64,000 nt of DNA from Corbicula japonica (lineage: Eukaryota > Mollusca > Bivalvia > Venerida > Cyrenidae). The notes under the pieces are model-generated. The model made no database searches, was not told where the DNA came from, and was given only the letters and a program-made list of their open reading frames with translations. Position numbers and translations under genes: made by a program. Location of the stretch: assembly GCA_038501625.1 (NCBI GenBank), contig JAZAYU010000081.1, positions 2,294,001 to 2,358,000 of the forward strand. Direction: 5' to 3'. Below, piece after piece: positions 25,009-37,553 of the stretch; position 1 is the stretch's first letter, and the number at the start of each line of letters is the position of its first letter.

Positions 25009-25557
25009 ATATTTATGTTGTATATGCTTAAAAGGTATTATAGATTTCCAATAGTAACTTATAGTGGAAGATAACTGTTCCTAGTGGAACAGAAATGCTC
25101 CATGTCTTTTACAGTATAATCTCTTAACAAATGGAATAGAAACTTTGTCATAGAGATACAGTCACCAAACAACTATGCAGTGCTTCTAGCTAAAGGAGAC
25201 TATCAATAAATTTGTCCCGGAGAAAATGTGTGTCCTGTAAATATACTCTTCAGAATTTGCTACTGATCGCTTTTATAATATATATTAACTATAATTATTA
25301 AAGATACAGTGGTAACACAAAATAATTATAAAAAATACTGTGGTTTGAAATACATTGTCTGTTAAATGCAGCATTTTTAATGTTACATGTACTTTTTTGC
25401 AATTCTGAAGGATAAACATAGTGGTAATATGGCAAATTTTTATTAGTACATGTATATTGTACTGTGATATGCAGACTGATTTGTTAAAAATTCAAATATT
25501 TACAGGAATTTATTCTGACAATATGACAGTACTGGAAAATCAGTATCACTGTTAAAC

Positions 25558-26520
25558 CCTTAACTCCATATATACACCTTAAGGTAAGACCTGTGTAATA
25601 GGCACTATTAAGAATCCAATATCTGATTATATTTTCATCAACTGCTTCATACCACTGACTTGTATGCAAAATTTTAATGATTTTCACCGTGTAGTTTTTG
25701 AGATTTTTAGGGTTTTTTTATTTAAAAAAGTGAGAAAAAAACGTGAAAGTATCCAATTTCTTTAATCGGTGACAAATTTTTTTGTTATTGATAAATTAAA
25801 CCCTAATTTTTTTACAGTTTATCCAAAATATGTTATATTTTACTAAACCAATTAAAGATATAATATATAAATACAGAATTTATCTTAAAATGACATTTTT
25901 TGACCAAATAAATTTAAAAAATGCATTTTTTATATTTCACGAAACTAAATTAATGAAAATTGTGCAAAATCCTGATTGGTGCAATATACCAAACTTTACC
26001 ATTTTTTAACTATATACCTTAAACAAAATTTCAGAGAAGTTTACCGTCCAGTTTTAGAAATTTTCAAATTGATGACTTGAATAAACACTATTCTGATAGC
26101 GAAAACCCCTTTAATCTTGATTATTTTGCTTATTTTAGTTTAAATCATGAGAATTTTATATTCAATGACAGAATTACACAGGAAAAAAAGAAATATGCCA
26201 ATTATTTAAGCTCTAGGCTTACAAAAACAAATAGCTTCCAGTGGGATTTGAACCCTGGTCCTCTTGCATGATAGAAATCTATGCTAATTTACTACTATAG
26301 TTACCTCCCTTGGAAACTCTTCTGGATATAGGTATTCATTACACAGGTCTTACCTTAATCTCATGTGCAAACAGTGTAGATACAGATCAGCACGCACATC
26401 TGTTCCAACTGATCAGGATGTACACTGTTCACTTCTAGATTTTAGTTTTTTTCTGACCAAGATTTGAGCATTGTAGATCCAGAAAGGATGGCGTTGATGT
26501 ACAATGGTCACACAAGCATT
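25558..26520. mobile_element. TTAA-type MITE split by a second TTAA element
   Basis: The left end (ACCCTTAACTCCATATATAC, 25555-25578) and remainder (CTCATGTGCAAACAGTGTAG onward, from 26359) are separated by 25583-26354. Confidence 0.7.
25583..26354. mobile_element. Nested TTAA element, 772 bp
   Basis: TTAA at 25579-25582 and 26355-26358. The termini GGTAAGACCTGTGTAAT and ATTACACAGGTCTTACC are perfect inverses. A reverse tRNA-like SINE head (GGGATTTGAACCCTGG near 26242) lies inside. No transposase seen. Confidence 0.8.
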
Positions 26521-26818
26521 AAAATGGTTATAAATGGAATAAATGATTTATTGTTTCAGTCTATTGAATTGAAGCAGACTTGTCATTTAGTTTTTACCAG
26601 GTTTTGTCAACTTGGCTGTGCTTTTGCATTGCTGGTTCATGTTATTGCAAGTAAATAGTAATCTTACACACTTTGGTGAATTTAGTTATATTCACTTTGC
26701 ATTGCTGATTCGTTTTATTGCAAGTATATAATAATCCCATGCACTATGCTAAATTAGCTACATTCAGATCTGTTTGTTTTTCAAGTCTGTAAAATGCTGA
26801 CTGGAAATCAGTTTAAGT

Positions 26819-26943
26819 TCAAGATTATCAAACTAAGATTGGAGACCAGTCTCAATTCTCAAGCATCTGACCAGTCTCCATTTCAGCCAATCAGATGTTA
26901 GAGATTTAAGACTGGTCTCCATTTTCAGTTTTACAATGTTGAG
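26819..26943. mobile_element. CCAAT-hairpin MITE, partial
   Basis: GGAGACCAGTCTCAATTCTC and the inverse half ATTTCAGCCAATCAGATG; the centre of one arm is deleted. Confidence 0.7.
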
Positions 26944-28597
26944 ACTAGATTTCTGTAGTAATCTTGTCATTTGAAAAAGATTATATGAAGCTTGCTGTGA
27001 TGATAATATGTACAATAAACAAGAAAATAAATATGCCTTACTTTTGTTGGAAAATTCCACAATTTCCCAATTTTGAAAGATATGGTCTTTTAGAAATGAT
27101 ATTCCAGATCATTCCTTTTTTACAAACACTAAACTTGATTTAATTTCAACTAAGTCAGTATAGTGTTTAATCCTGTGTGACCAAGTGACTGGAAGATCTA
27201 TTTTCGTGATCTCGAATTTTCAAACTCTACCCATCAAGCTATGTAATTGAACGTGTACCTTATCTTTATTGTGGCTAGTGCCAAGGGGCTGGACTTGTGC
27301 AAACACACACAACATGGGGTGACCACGTATACAGCAGGGACACGAATAGTAAATTCGGTGTGGATAGACTGATAACGATTCCAATCTATCAAAACAAAAC
27401 AAAAAAGATGAGTTTATGTAGTGTAGACTCTGTGTAGACCCTCATTTTTTTTTGGGGGGGCGGCCAGTTTATAGAAATATTGAAGAAAACGGGATCCGTC
27501 TTCAAAGCGCTGTGTTAAAAACTAGACTATCAACCTTCTACCATTGAACGGTTTGTACCGACATCAGGAAAAAACAAGTCTTCACGACGTGTAATGTACA
27601 TGAATCACCGCTATCGGAAAAGAAAAACAAACAAATTAATAGAAAAGATGTGCTGATCCTCAGTACATGTCTAAGTTAACAGTTAAAAGTATATGCAGAT
27701 ATGACAGGTAAACATGATTTGCATGATACTATCGCGTTTTAAACCACACTGGACTGTTTCGTTTCCGTTCGAGTCGATTATGCTGTAGTCCAAATAATTG
27801 TACTCTAAAAGGTGGATATTGTGCAATTTTTGGGTCGGTATAAAACGCAGACAATATAGAATATAGAAGGTTGCAGACAATATAAACAAAGAAGGGGTGT
27901 GAAAAACGCAGACAATATAGACAATGAAGGAAACTAGAAAACGCAGACAACATAAAATAAATACAAAATGTTTTTGTTGTTTAAATTAATAATATTTGAA
28001 GCTAGAAAATAGAGAAAAGGCTTTTATTATTGATAAATTTAAGTGATTATGTTAAATTAATCTAATAGTTATCATTCACTAGGGTAAGGTAATAATTAAC
28101 TCAAATTGTAATAATGACAATTTTTTTATGAATGATTTTAGTGTGATCAAATTATGAATTAGTTTGATTGATGTTAGAACAAACAGCTTTTGTTGAAATT
28201 TAGCAACTTATTTATCAAAGAAGTAAACAAAAAGGGAAGAAAATTTATGTAGTAAGGTAATAATTAACTGGTAATAATGACAATCTTGTGATGATTGATT
28301 ATGAATAAAAGTGTGATCAAATTATGATTAAATTTGGTAGATCTTCGGTATAGTTTTCTAAAAAGGTAAAGATATCGAATATCGGACATTTATAGGGTAC
28401 TTAATTACTGCATAGTAATGGACGATTTTTGTTCATAAATATTTTTAGTTTGTTTTGTTGGATCGTAAAACAAGCGTCCTACTATTAGAAAAAACCTTCA
28501 TGTAGAAAAAGCGTAAATATTTAAATCCTCTCCCCCTGTAACTTGTCGATAATAGTCATGTATAACTTTCGTTGCATCTTTCTATTGCTTTCTTACC

Positions 28598-31345
28598 AAC
28601 AACAACAACAACAACAAACTTTAATTAGCAAATCGACATAACACATGTCTTTGGCTAATGCACAGTGAAACAATTTTACAAACATAATTTATGCGCAACA
28701 CACATATATAAACTAATAAATAGATATGATATCACTTTACAAGTAATTATAGTCAAGAATGGGAATACAATATAATATTAATTAATGTTCCTTATATCAT
28801 ATGCTTTTTTCAAAAATTTACAAATTCCTAGAATGGTTTTCTTATTTTTTGATGACATTAGATTTTTGAATTTTCTAAGGTCGGGCCATGCAAATTTTGG
28901 AAGGTAAGTATCTCGAATATGTTTATATTTGTCACAGATCATTAAAAAATGGTATTCTGATTCTACGTTATTTTTACTACAATTTTGACAGATTCTACTT
29001 TCTCTTGGTGTACCAATATATCGTCCAGTTTCAATAGCAAGCGAATGGGATGAAAGACGAAAGCATGTTAATATTTTTCTGTATTGATCATTTTCAACAA
29101 AATCCAAATATTCTTCATATTTAAATTCTTTTTTAAATCTAACATAATAATCTAATTTAGAATAACTTATGATTGATGAATGCCAGTCTTGTTGAAATTG
29201 GTCCCTGATTCTTTTTTGAAGCATTGGAAAATAATTTATATTTGGATTTGCGTCAAACCATAAATAGCTATAACCAATATCATCTAAAATCGTTATTACT
29301 TTTTTTACCCAAGGGTTACATAGGTGTGAATCAACAATTTCATACTGGGTTTGAAACATTTTAAGCATAATTGAATCTGGATTCGATATAATTTTAAGCC
29401 AATATTTTAAAACCCTTTCTTTAAATAAAATCGTTAATGGGTATCTTCCAAGTTCCCCTAAAACTGCCATATTTGGGGTTTGTGTTTTAACACCTAAAAT
29501 TTTCTTGCAGAACCTAATGTGTACTCCTTCTACTAATGACGTATTACAAATTGCTAGTATTTCTGAACAGTAAAGCAAAATGGGTGAGACCATACGGTCA
29601 AACAACAAAAGTTTTGATTTTATATTAAACTTAAGTCTTGAAAATAGAGAGTATAAACCGTTGATTGCCCTAAGGGCTTGATCAGATAGATCTTTTAAGG
29701 CTTGAGTCATTGAACCATTATTGGTAAATTTAATTCCCAGGTATCGGAAAGAATCAACTATTTCTAGTCGTTCATTGTTAATATACCACTGATGATCATT
29801 TAACGATCTACGTTTACTAAATATACATATTTTTGTTTTGTTAATATTTATCTTTAATCCCCACTTAAGGGAGTATATATATAAACTGTCTAGTTGTGAC
29901 TGAAGACTAGCAGGATCAGTGGTGAAAAGAACCATATCATCTGCAAAAAGTAACATATAAATACATAGCTGGTTCAAGTCATTTTCTGTTAATGTATTAA
30001 AATTCAAATTTGTAGATACATCATTTACGAAAAGAATAAATAGGATTGGCGAGAGTGGCTCCCCCTGTTTCAATCCGAGTGATATTTCAAAAAAGTCACT
30101 TAAGTTTCCATTTACCTTAATACAAGCAGAAACATGTTCATATATTGACTTAAGCATATTCACCATTTTGCAACTTATACCAATTTCAAACAGTTTATAC
30201 CATAATGCGTCACGAACAATGGTATCAAATGCCTTTTCGTAATCAATAAATGCGCAATATAAAGAGTGCTTATCAGCAAGTACTTTTTGGATAATACTAT
30301 AAAGAATAAATACACAGTCAGCGGTACTTCTTTTAGTTCGAAAACCGAATTGTAAATCATTAAATATACCCTCATTTTCGCACCATTTGTTGAGCCTATT
30401 TCTTAACGCAAGAGAGAAAATTTTTGCCATAGTACTAATTAATGTTATGCCTCTATAATTTGAAGGATCTTTTTTGTCACCTTTTTTGTGAATCGGTACA
30501 ATTATGCCTTTTGTCCAACAATTCGGATATATACCTTCAGAGAATATTTTATTATAGATTTTTACTAAAAACGGTGTGATAAATGGTTTAGCGTCTATAA
30601 AAAAGTCTGATACAATACTGTCGCACCCCGGCGCTTTGTTTCTGACCAGTGAATTTATAGTTTTATTAATTTCGTCTTCATCAAATTGTTTATCTAAAAA
30701 TTCAATATTGGTATCTGTATCATTTGGAATTGTTGTATATGGGGTACGATTGTTTTCTTGGTTATTCGTGTTTAATATTTCAGAGAAGTACGAATTAAAT
30801 TGCTTTATGTCAATATCTGTTGATACGGATTGACGAGGATTTCGAAATCTGTTAACTTTTTTCCAAAAAACTCCTCGGCGATTTACGACTCAAATCCGAC
30901 AACTGACGTTTTTCTCTAACAGAATAACTGTTTTGCGCCCTACGCTTAATTGTACAATAATATTTACGACTTTCTAAGAAAGATATTTTATTTATATCTG
31001 TTCTATTCAATTTCAATTTTCTCTTATCATTTAGAAATCTAGCTTTTGCAAGTTTGCATTCTTCATTGAACCATTCAGTTTTCTTGTGTTTTTTATTGTA
31101 AATTGTATTTACGACTTTACCAAATGATTCAAATGAACACTCATATATTAATTGAGAAAACCTTGAAATATTTTCGTTTAAATTATCATTGTTTTGTAAA
31201 ATATCATGCGTTATATTTTCAAAAGAGACCCTATTTCGTTCTAGAGAATCAAGTAAATCACGCGATCTATCTGAATCCCAAAATATTTTCTTTACAACCG
31301 GAAGACCTTTTCTTTGTATTATGTAATCTACTGTGTTATATTGCC
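28598..31345 (-). mobile_element. 5'-truncated LINE (non-LTR retrotransposon)
   Basis: On the minus strand, coding sequence runs from about 31340 to 28778, followed by a 3' UTR ending in (TTG)n near 28600. It begins in the linker between endonuclease and reverse transcriptase (TEWFNEECKLAKARFLND), so the endonuclease domain is absent: a typical 5' truncation. One frameshift lies in a homopolymer run at about 30858-30870. Inserted between the arms of the inverted-repeat element at 27841-34086. Clade not assigned. Confidence 0.88.
28778..30890 (-). pseudogene. LINE ORF2 reverse transcriptase, truncated and frameshifted
   Basis: Copies element RNA into DNA at the target site. The frame stays open upstream of the Met at 30430 to about 30890. 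In order: NKAPGCDSI, YPNCWTKGIIVPIHKKGD, NYRGITLIS, FGFRTKRSTADCV, motif A FIDYEKAFD, LKQGEPLSPILF, the catalytic box FADD (in LLFADDMVLF), and a C-terminal CX2CX9HX4C knuckle (CQNC...H...C). After the frameshift near 30864 the upstream frame continues as LSRKSPRSF and further. The long open run suggests a fairly young copy, but with the endonuclease missing it cannot be autonomous. Confidence 0.88.
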
Positions 31346-31399
31346 CTTATTGTATGTTACCATACTTGGGTGTAAATAAAAGTTCTGTTCTGTTCTACT

Positions 31400-33740
31400 A
31401 AACACTGAAATGCCATGCACATTTAATTATTTATTTCATATGCTTGTTTGAGAGTATTTTGTTATAGCTGTACTTTTACGTTATTACTACTAATTAATTT
31501 ATATAAATAATTATTAAAACATTGCAAACACTTTATATTAAAATGTAAAAGTCCAGCAACATTCAGGCCACACCACGTGGAGGCACTCTTGCTGTGGCAC
31601 TTTTTTTTTGAAATCGCCAAAGTTTCTAAAGATGGAAATTTAGTCATACTTGTTGTTTGTTTTTTATTTTGGAAATTTTATTATCCTAAATAACGTGATT
31701 AATAAATGTGTCGCAAATGCAATTGCAAAAAGGCCACAATCTACACTGTTTGATTGTTTTTGGAGCTTGGAACAATAATAGAAATTGATTTTAAGTTTTA
31801 AGTTCACTTTGCCTGAGACATTGCCGATCAGTAATCTTTAATTTAGTTAATTAACAGCACTTTTACATGCATAATTATATCATATATCATGATAATAAAT
31901 TAATCAAAATAATTATCATTATTGATTAACTATAATTATGATTGTTGCTTTTTTTCACAACAAGAACAAATCACCTGGAATCGATAAAATGAACATTGAA
32001 CATAATATTTCAGTATATGATTTTATTTCTCCATTCTTGTTAAAACTAAATAATACAATGTTTCGAAACTGTGATTACTCGACGTATTTTGTTTCTGCAT
32101 GTTAATTCTACATTAAATTACACCCAAATATTTAATTCTTAAGAAAAGTTAGACTTTATTATCATATATTAAGAAACAATGTTTTATTTAAACTGATATA
32201 TCGTTCTTATGGCTAAAGCTTTAACAAAAAAGAATTTCTCAAGCATATCTGTCTTCTAATTAACTTGTGCTAATTGAATAATTCAGACAATATCCATATA
32301 GTTTTGACTCCTCCCACACTGAATGACAACACTCCAACTGTCAGATTAAGCTGTCATAGATTATCCAATGGAGTTAGGTAACATGACATGGGACACAAGC
32401 TGATAAATAAACAGTAGCGAATTGGAAAGTATAGTATCCAAGCCCCCTTCTAATTATCATGTCACAGAGGATATGCAAGTTTAGATCAAAATCAAAGATT
32501 CTGCAGATCTTGTAGTTTTAAGTGTTTAAGAAAATAGACATTTTAGGAATAATATTAAGCAAAATATTTCTGTCATTGGCATACAAATAAAATCCATCGA
32601 AATTTGAAACAATGTTATCTAATTTGTCAAACGGATAAGAGAATAAGCTAAAATAATAATTACAGAATATACTGTATTTAATATTTTACTTATGTTTAGT
32701 AGGATACCCATCACAGTGTCAAAAGGCCAATACCCCAGTGTCTGCATTGTCCAGAATCATTAGACCCTATCAATAGTATACTGATCAATGGTGTCAGAGA
32801 TAATTAGCGAATAAACAAGGGATTATATTGGTAACCTAATTGCTGTCACCATCAAGATAATCTAGAATTTGCCTTGTAGTATTTCAATACTTTACTATTC
32901 TTTAATGAATAATTTTCCAAAATTAACTATACAGCAAATGCCAAAAAAATTTATAGTGAGAATTATTTTAAGTATAATGTTGTTTTTTGTAGTTTTTTTT
33001 ATATTCTAGTTTTGTTTTACAGAGTTGCAAAATGTTGTTACTAATTGATTTAAAAGTATTTGATATCATAATGTAAGGCAATTGTGTGCTTTTTTACATA
33101 AATAATCTTGTTCCTATTCTGGAAAATCATATTATTAATACTTAATTAATACCAAATTACCATTATTACAACTTGTCATGGTCATGCATTACCCACTGCT
33201 ATTTCGTTTATGTAAAAAGTCAACGTTAATAATATAGATCTATTATAATATACATTTGATATGAATTGTTAAAACACTCAAAATATAACATCGTCCGTGA
33301 TTTCATCGATTTTATTTAATTAATTTTATCAATGAATTTTAGCTAATATTCGATGATTTAATAGAATTTTCGCCACCTGGATAACTTTATTTCAAAAGAA
33401 AAAACTATTTAACAGAACATTAAAAAAATCAGTGTCAATCTTTAAATCTACATAATTATATATATATAAGGGGAATACTGATAAAGTCATGGAGCTTGTT
33501 ACAAACAATATCTGTACTAAACTGGAATATTCACTTCTTACATAACCAAATTATAAATATTACTTAATGAATAAAATGCAAAATGAAATGGTTAAATTCT
33601 TACCAATTTACTCATGTTGTCTTTGAAGTATTTTTGTAACAAACATTGCTTATTATCTTACTGCAATTTTGAACTGATAATTTTTGTCCCAATTGTTATT
33701 TACCTCTTTAAAAAAATAATTCGCTTTTTTCAAGACTTCT
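31400..33740. other. AT-rich interior, no gene seen
   Basis: No open frame with coding character, no recognised repeat. At 31350-31395, GGGTGTAAATAAAAGTTCTG resembles the 3' tail of another LINE on the + strand. Confidence 0.45.
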
Positions 33741-34135
33741 TGTTTCACAAAACATTTCAGTTAAACAATACCCAAGATCAATCAAACTAAAATCATTCAT
33801 AAAAAATATTGTAATTATTACCATTTAATTATTACCTTACCCTAATGAATGAAAACTATTAGATTAATTTAGCATATCACTTAAATTTATCATTAATAAA
33901 AGCTCTTTCTCTATTTTCTACAGCTTCAAATATCATTAATTTAAAGAACAAAAACATTTTGTATTTATTTTATGTTGTCTGCGTTTTCTAGTTTCCTTCA
34001 TTATCTATGTTGTCTGCGTTTTTCAACGCCCTTCTTTGCCTATATTGTCTGCAGCCTTCTATTTTCTATATCGTCTGCGTTTTATTCTGTGCCGCAATTT
34101 TTTTGCTGGGTCAATATCCCCCTTCAGAGTACAAA

Positions 34136-35762
34136 CCAAAATAGACCAAAACTGTGGTGGAAAAGTTGTCTTCTTTGCGTATGTAATGCCCAACGAAATC
34201 CGTTGGGCACGATTTATGGCTAAAAAATTGGGTTTTACCTGCATAATTTTTACATGTACTGAAAGCTTGTAATTTTCTGCATCAGATGAGACATCTATAA
34301 AGAAAATCCATTCACGCAATCGTTCACATCGGCAGTTAAACTTTCAAACTGATTTAACACGGTAAAATCTACCTAGCTCTACCATATTGGATATCAACAG
34401 CTGATGTAAACACGACGCTACTATATGATAACCTGTACTGCGCGTAAGCGTTAAACGCCGTTTTACACATTTTAGTCAAGATTGATCAATTCTTGTCAAT
34501 TACAAAATACTTTATTTTCTTTCCGGCAAAAAACACTATGATTTTTTTTGTCAAAAATATGAGAAAAAAAGGAACTCACTAATAACTTATAAACCTTTAA
34601 TACAAAAGATTTTTTAACGTTTACTTGAACATGTATTTACCGGCACTGCACATTATTGATATTAAACAACATTAAACAAGTACAAGTATCACATGTTATG
34701 ACTCTGTCGACTGTTGCACATAATATCTTGTCAGAGCTGATGTTTTTTGTAATAAAGTTCTATAGTTTCAGCGTTTTTTTTTAAAACAATAAGCGATCTC
34801 TAGCGTCCATTTTCCCAGTACAAACACAAACAGCTGCACAACTTGTGCAACAGTTACATAATGACAGGCTTGAAGACCTGAAGTTTTTCGCAACTCTATT
34901 GAAAGACGAAAAGCTGACTAGAAATATTAGCGGAAGATACCACAAATCGTTTCCTAAAGTTTCGTCAGTGACAAAAATAAAATACACAAAATTTTCAAAT
35001 AGAATTAAGAAGTTGTCAAAAAGGTTGGACAAGGCGAAACGGGTTGCACTGTAAATGTTTTCATGTAAATACTTGCAGTTATAGAGTCAAATTGGTCAGA
35101 GTAAAGAAATAAAACTGTACGACTAATTACAGTCTTGAAAGTTTTGATCACTGTCGTATATACTTTATTAAGAATGCTCTGAGTTTGTTGTAGTTTTTAT
35201 TGTTGATAAACGAAAATACAGGCTTGTTCATATCATCATGATGCACAAGAAAAACACCGATCACAGCCTACCATCTCCACCCCTGTCAGATTATTTCTTT
35301 CTTTATTAAAGCTATATTTTGTAACCAGAATGCCGGTTTAGAACTAAATCGTTAATATAACGTAAATGAAACTATAAATCAGTAGCAACTTCTTCTTTCT
35401 GCTTAATAAACACGCAAGAAATCATACATAAATTTCACGTTTCGAATATATTTACCGCGTACACCCTCCTTTACTGTACATAATTGTTTTGAAGAAAGAT
35501 CTTAATTTCATTGGTTAGCGTGTTGGATCGAAGCTCCGCCCCGCATGGCGATGTAAACCTGAGACGGCGATTAAACGGTAATGGGTTTAACAGAAATTTT
35601 TCACAAAATATAATATTTTAGTATTTATTTTGATCGCAGATGTGTTTTAAAACAATAAGTGAACATGCTTGTGTACAGATTTTAAGGAAAAAAACAGTAA
35701 AACTCGGGTTCTTAAAAATCTTAACCCTCGCCGATTTCCACCACAGTTTTGGTCTATTTTGG
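34136..35762. mobile_element. Inverted-repeat element, 1.63 kb
   Basis: CCAAAATAGACCAAAACTGT then GGTGGAAA at 34136-34163 is exactly inverted at 35735-35762. No target duplication is obvious. It encloses the orphan exon at 34819-35054. Confidence 0.65.
34819..35054 (+). CDS. Orphan possible terminal exon, basic coiled-coil-like protein
   Basis: Not recognised. Open from an acceptor-like tttcccag to TAA, about 78 codons: QTQTAAQLVQQLHNDRLEDL, KFFATLLKDEKLTRNISGRY, then a Lys/Arg-rich end with NRIKKLSKRLDKAKRVAL. AATAAA follows 54 nt after the stop (35108-35113), as a real 3' end would. It lies inside an inverted-repeat element (34136-35762), so it may be a captured host exon or part of the element's own protein. 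No upstream exon was found. Confidence 0.3.
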
Positions 35763-35848
35763 TTGAGACGTAAAGGACAGACATCTGTAAAAAGTCAGCA
35801 TGATAATGGGTCTGTGCTTGCAGTCGAATTATTGAGACTAATGATGCT

Positions 35849-36682
35849 GAGGCCTTGCATTCGAAAAAGGGTGCTATAATTTTCCCGTTTCCTGCTTAAT
35901 TTAGTTACATGTAGACAGATTCTTCTTAAGTAACCACCTGGAATTCCAGATGAACTCATGGCTGGACCTTGTTTCGGTTCATTTCTGCCACAAGACATTT
36001 TCTCCCCTGTATGTTTCCTCACTACTGTTCCTTTCCATAGGTACATTGGTGACTGACCATGTTCCAAACTGTTTGAGATTACCCCACATCTGTATCAATA
36101 TTTTAGGTTTTCACTAGGGCTGCAGATCGTAAGGCTAGTGACGATCTGATCTGATCCACGATTGAGGACAAACAATTCACAGTTTGAGCCACAAATCATT
36201 TGTTAAAATAATTAAAGAGTCTTGAGATAAAAAGAACTATTATGTTAAGAAATTAAGGCACAATTTCAATAGTTATCAAAACAGCATTGTCCACAACAAA
36301 TGGCAACACTAAATACTGGTTTGAATGATAAGTTAGGATTGATTCCCTGATGCTTTTTTCATAATGGTTCTACACATTCGTTGTGTATATGCTGCATCCG
36401 TGTGACAAGTTTTGCACACTGCTCACTTATCATTAATAATGGAAATACCGAAGTATTTCATACATTCAATCAGAGCTCCAGATAACGTGCGTATCCGCAT
36501 AAAAACACTTTAAAATGGAAAGAAAACTGTTAACGCAATAAAAATTAAAGCAGAGCGTACTGATACGCACTCGCATTATCGGATATGCAGTTTCGTTCGA
36601 TAAATATGCATATTGTTCGATTAAATTACTTATAATGAATCAGACATAGCCATTTTCCCCGCCATTATTGTATCAAAACAAA
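35849..36682. other. Region upstream of the candidate PPxY start exon
   Basis: No gene or repeat recognised. The last 40 bp before 36683 contain CCCCGCCATT and then CAAAATGGC, which could be a TATA-less promoter (inference). Confidence 0.3.
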
Positions 36683-36728
36683 ATGGCTGCAGTAGGAATT
36701 GATAGGTATTTTAAATTTTGTTACTATG
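36683..36728 (+). CDS. Candidate first coding exon of the PPxY protein
   Basis: ATG in good context (aaaATGG), encoding MAAVGIDRYFKFCYY plus one base, then a consensus donor gtaagt at 36729. The leftover G joins AT of the exon at 38845 to make Asp, so the phase fits exactly. The ATG sits in CAAAATGGCTGC, resembling the YY1-type start-site motif of animal promoters. Support is phase, donor and context only, with no homology. A pogo-like MITE starts 36 bp downstream. Confidence 0.4.
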
Positions 36729-36764
36729 GTAAGTGTAAATTTTATGATTTATGCAAGCAAAGTA

Positions 36765-37551
36765 TAGTAGGGCTCTGCTATATCGAGATCTGCTACTTGC
36801 GAAATCCAATATAACGCGGTCGACCCTTGGACCCCGTTTTTTTTTTCATAAAAGATAGTAAAATTCTATCAATGGCCATTGAACTTTAGGGAAAAAAAAG
36901 GGAAGTAACAACGTTAATACCGCGTTAATTGATAAAAACAATGACGCTCGTTCATTAACGTACGGAGAATCGTTGAAAAAATTGTAAAATGTTTATATAT
37001 GAACTGTTGATTGTTTCCTACGTTTATTAAAATATCAAACTGTCATAAAATTGTTAAGTAAGTACAAACACTGGGGCACCTAATCACGTACGCGAAATGG
37101 TTACTGAATGGTTATTTTTTGCACCTACTGCAGATAGCATGACAAAGGTGTTTGATGATTTAAATTGGCTTCTAACATGTTTTACAATATTATTTTAGAA
37201 ATGATGATTGAAGATTAAAACAATATAGATTAAAACTGCGAGCGTATTGTTTTCATTCAAAACAGCGTACAGGTCAAACAAATACATGAGTTACGCATTA
37301 GACGAACGCCCGCAGTATAAACTTTTGTGAGTTAAATTCACAAAGTAATAATTTTATAGCATCTGTTAGATAATATCAAAACAACATGCAAACAAAGGAT
37401 TTATTTTCAATAACCGATAAAATGTTACGAGTAATACATGTACAGACCTAAGAATAGCATAAGTTCTTTGTCCCGCGAATATCGCGGATCCGATAATAAC
37501 CCGATTTAAGGGGATGGACCCCACGGACAGCGATATAGCGGAGCCCTACTG
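36765..37551. mobile_element. pogo/Tc1-like element, 787 bp
   Basis: Left (T)AGTAGGGCTCTGCTATATCG, right CGATATAGCGGAGCCCTACTG, TA on each side (36763-36764, 37552-37553). No transposase frame seen. Confidence 0.8.
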
Positions 37552-37553
37552 TA

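Larger units (their letters stand above)
27841..34086. mobile_element. Inverted-repeat element with ~330-bp arms, containing the LINE
   Basis: Left arm 27841-28190 and right arm about 33770-34086 are clear inverses: CATAAAATAAATACAAAATG, AGATTAATTTAGC-like blocks and TTTATGAATGATTTTAGT match. Each arm ends in AAAACGCAGAC, with about four subterminal CGCAGACAA(T/C)AT words. No transposase gene seen; the interior is the LINE plus AT-rich DNA. Confidence 0.7.
27785..35840. mobile_element. Borders of a 119-bp-type MITE now 8 kb apart (nested stack)
   Basis: The left border (GTAGTCCAAATAATTGTACT) and right border (CGAATTATTGAGACTA) equal the two halves of the MITE at 4937-5055, flanked by ATTATGCT (27777-27784) and ATGATGCT (35841-35848), 7 of 8 identical. 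Between them lie the inverted-repeat elements at 27841-34086 and 34136-35762. Confidence 0.6.

Noticed and set aside
26077..26271. Small protein gene
   Set aside because: Lies inside the 772-bp TTAA element and runs into a reverse SINE head; no domain or start context supports it.
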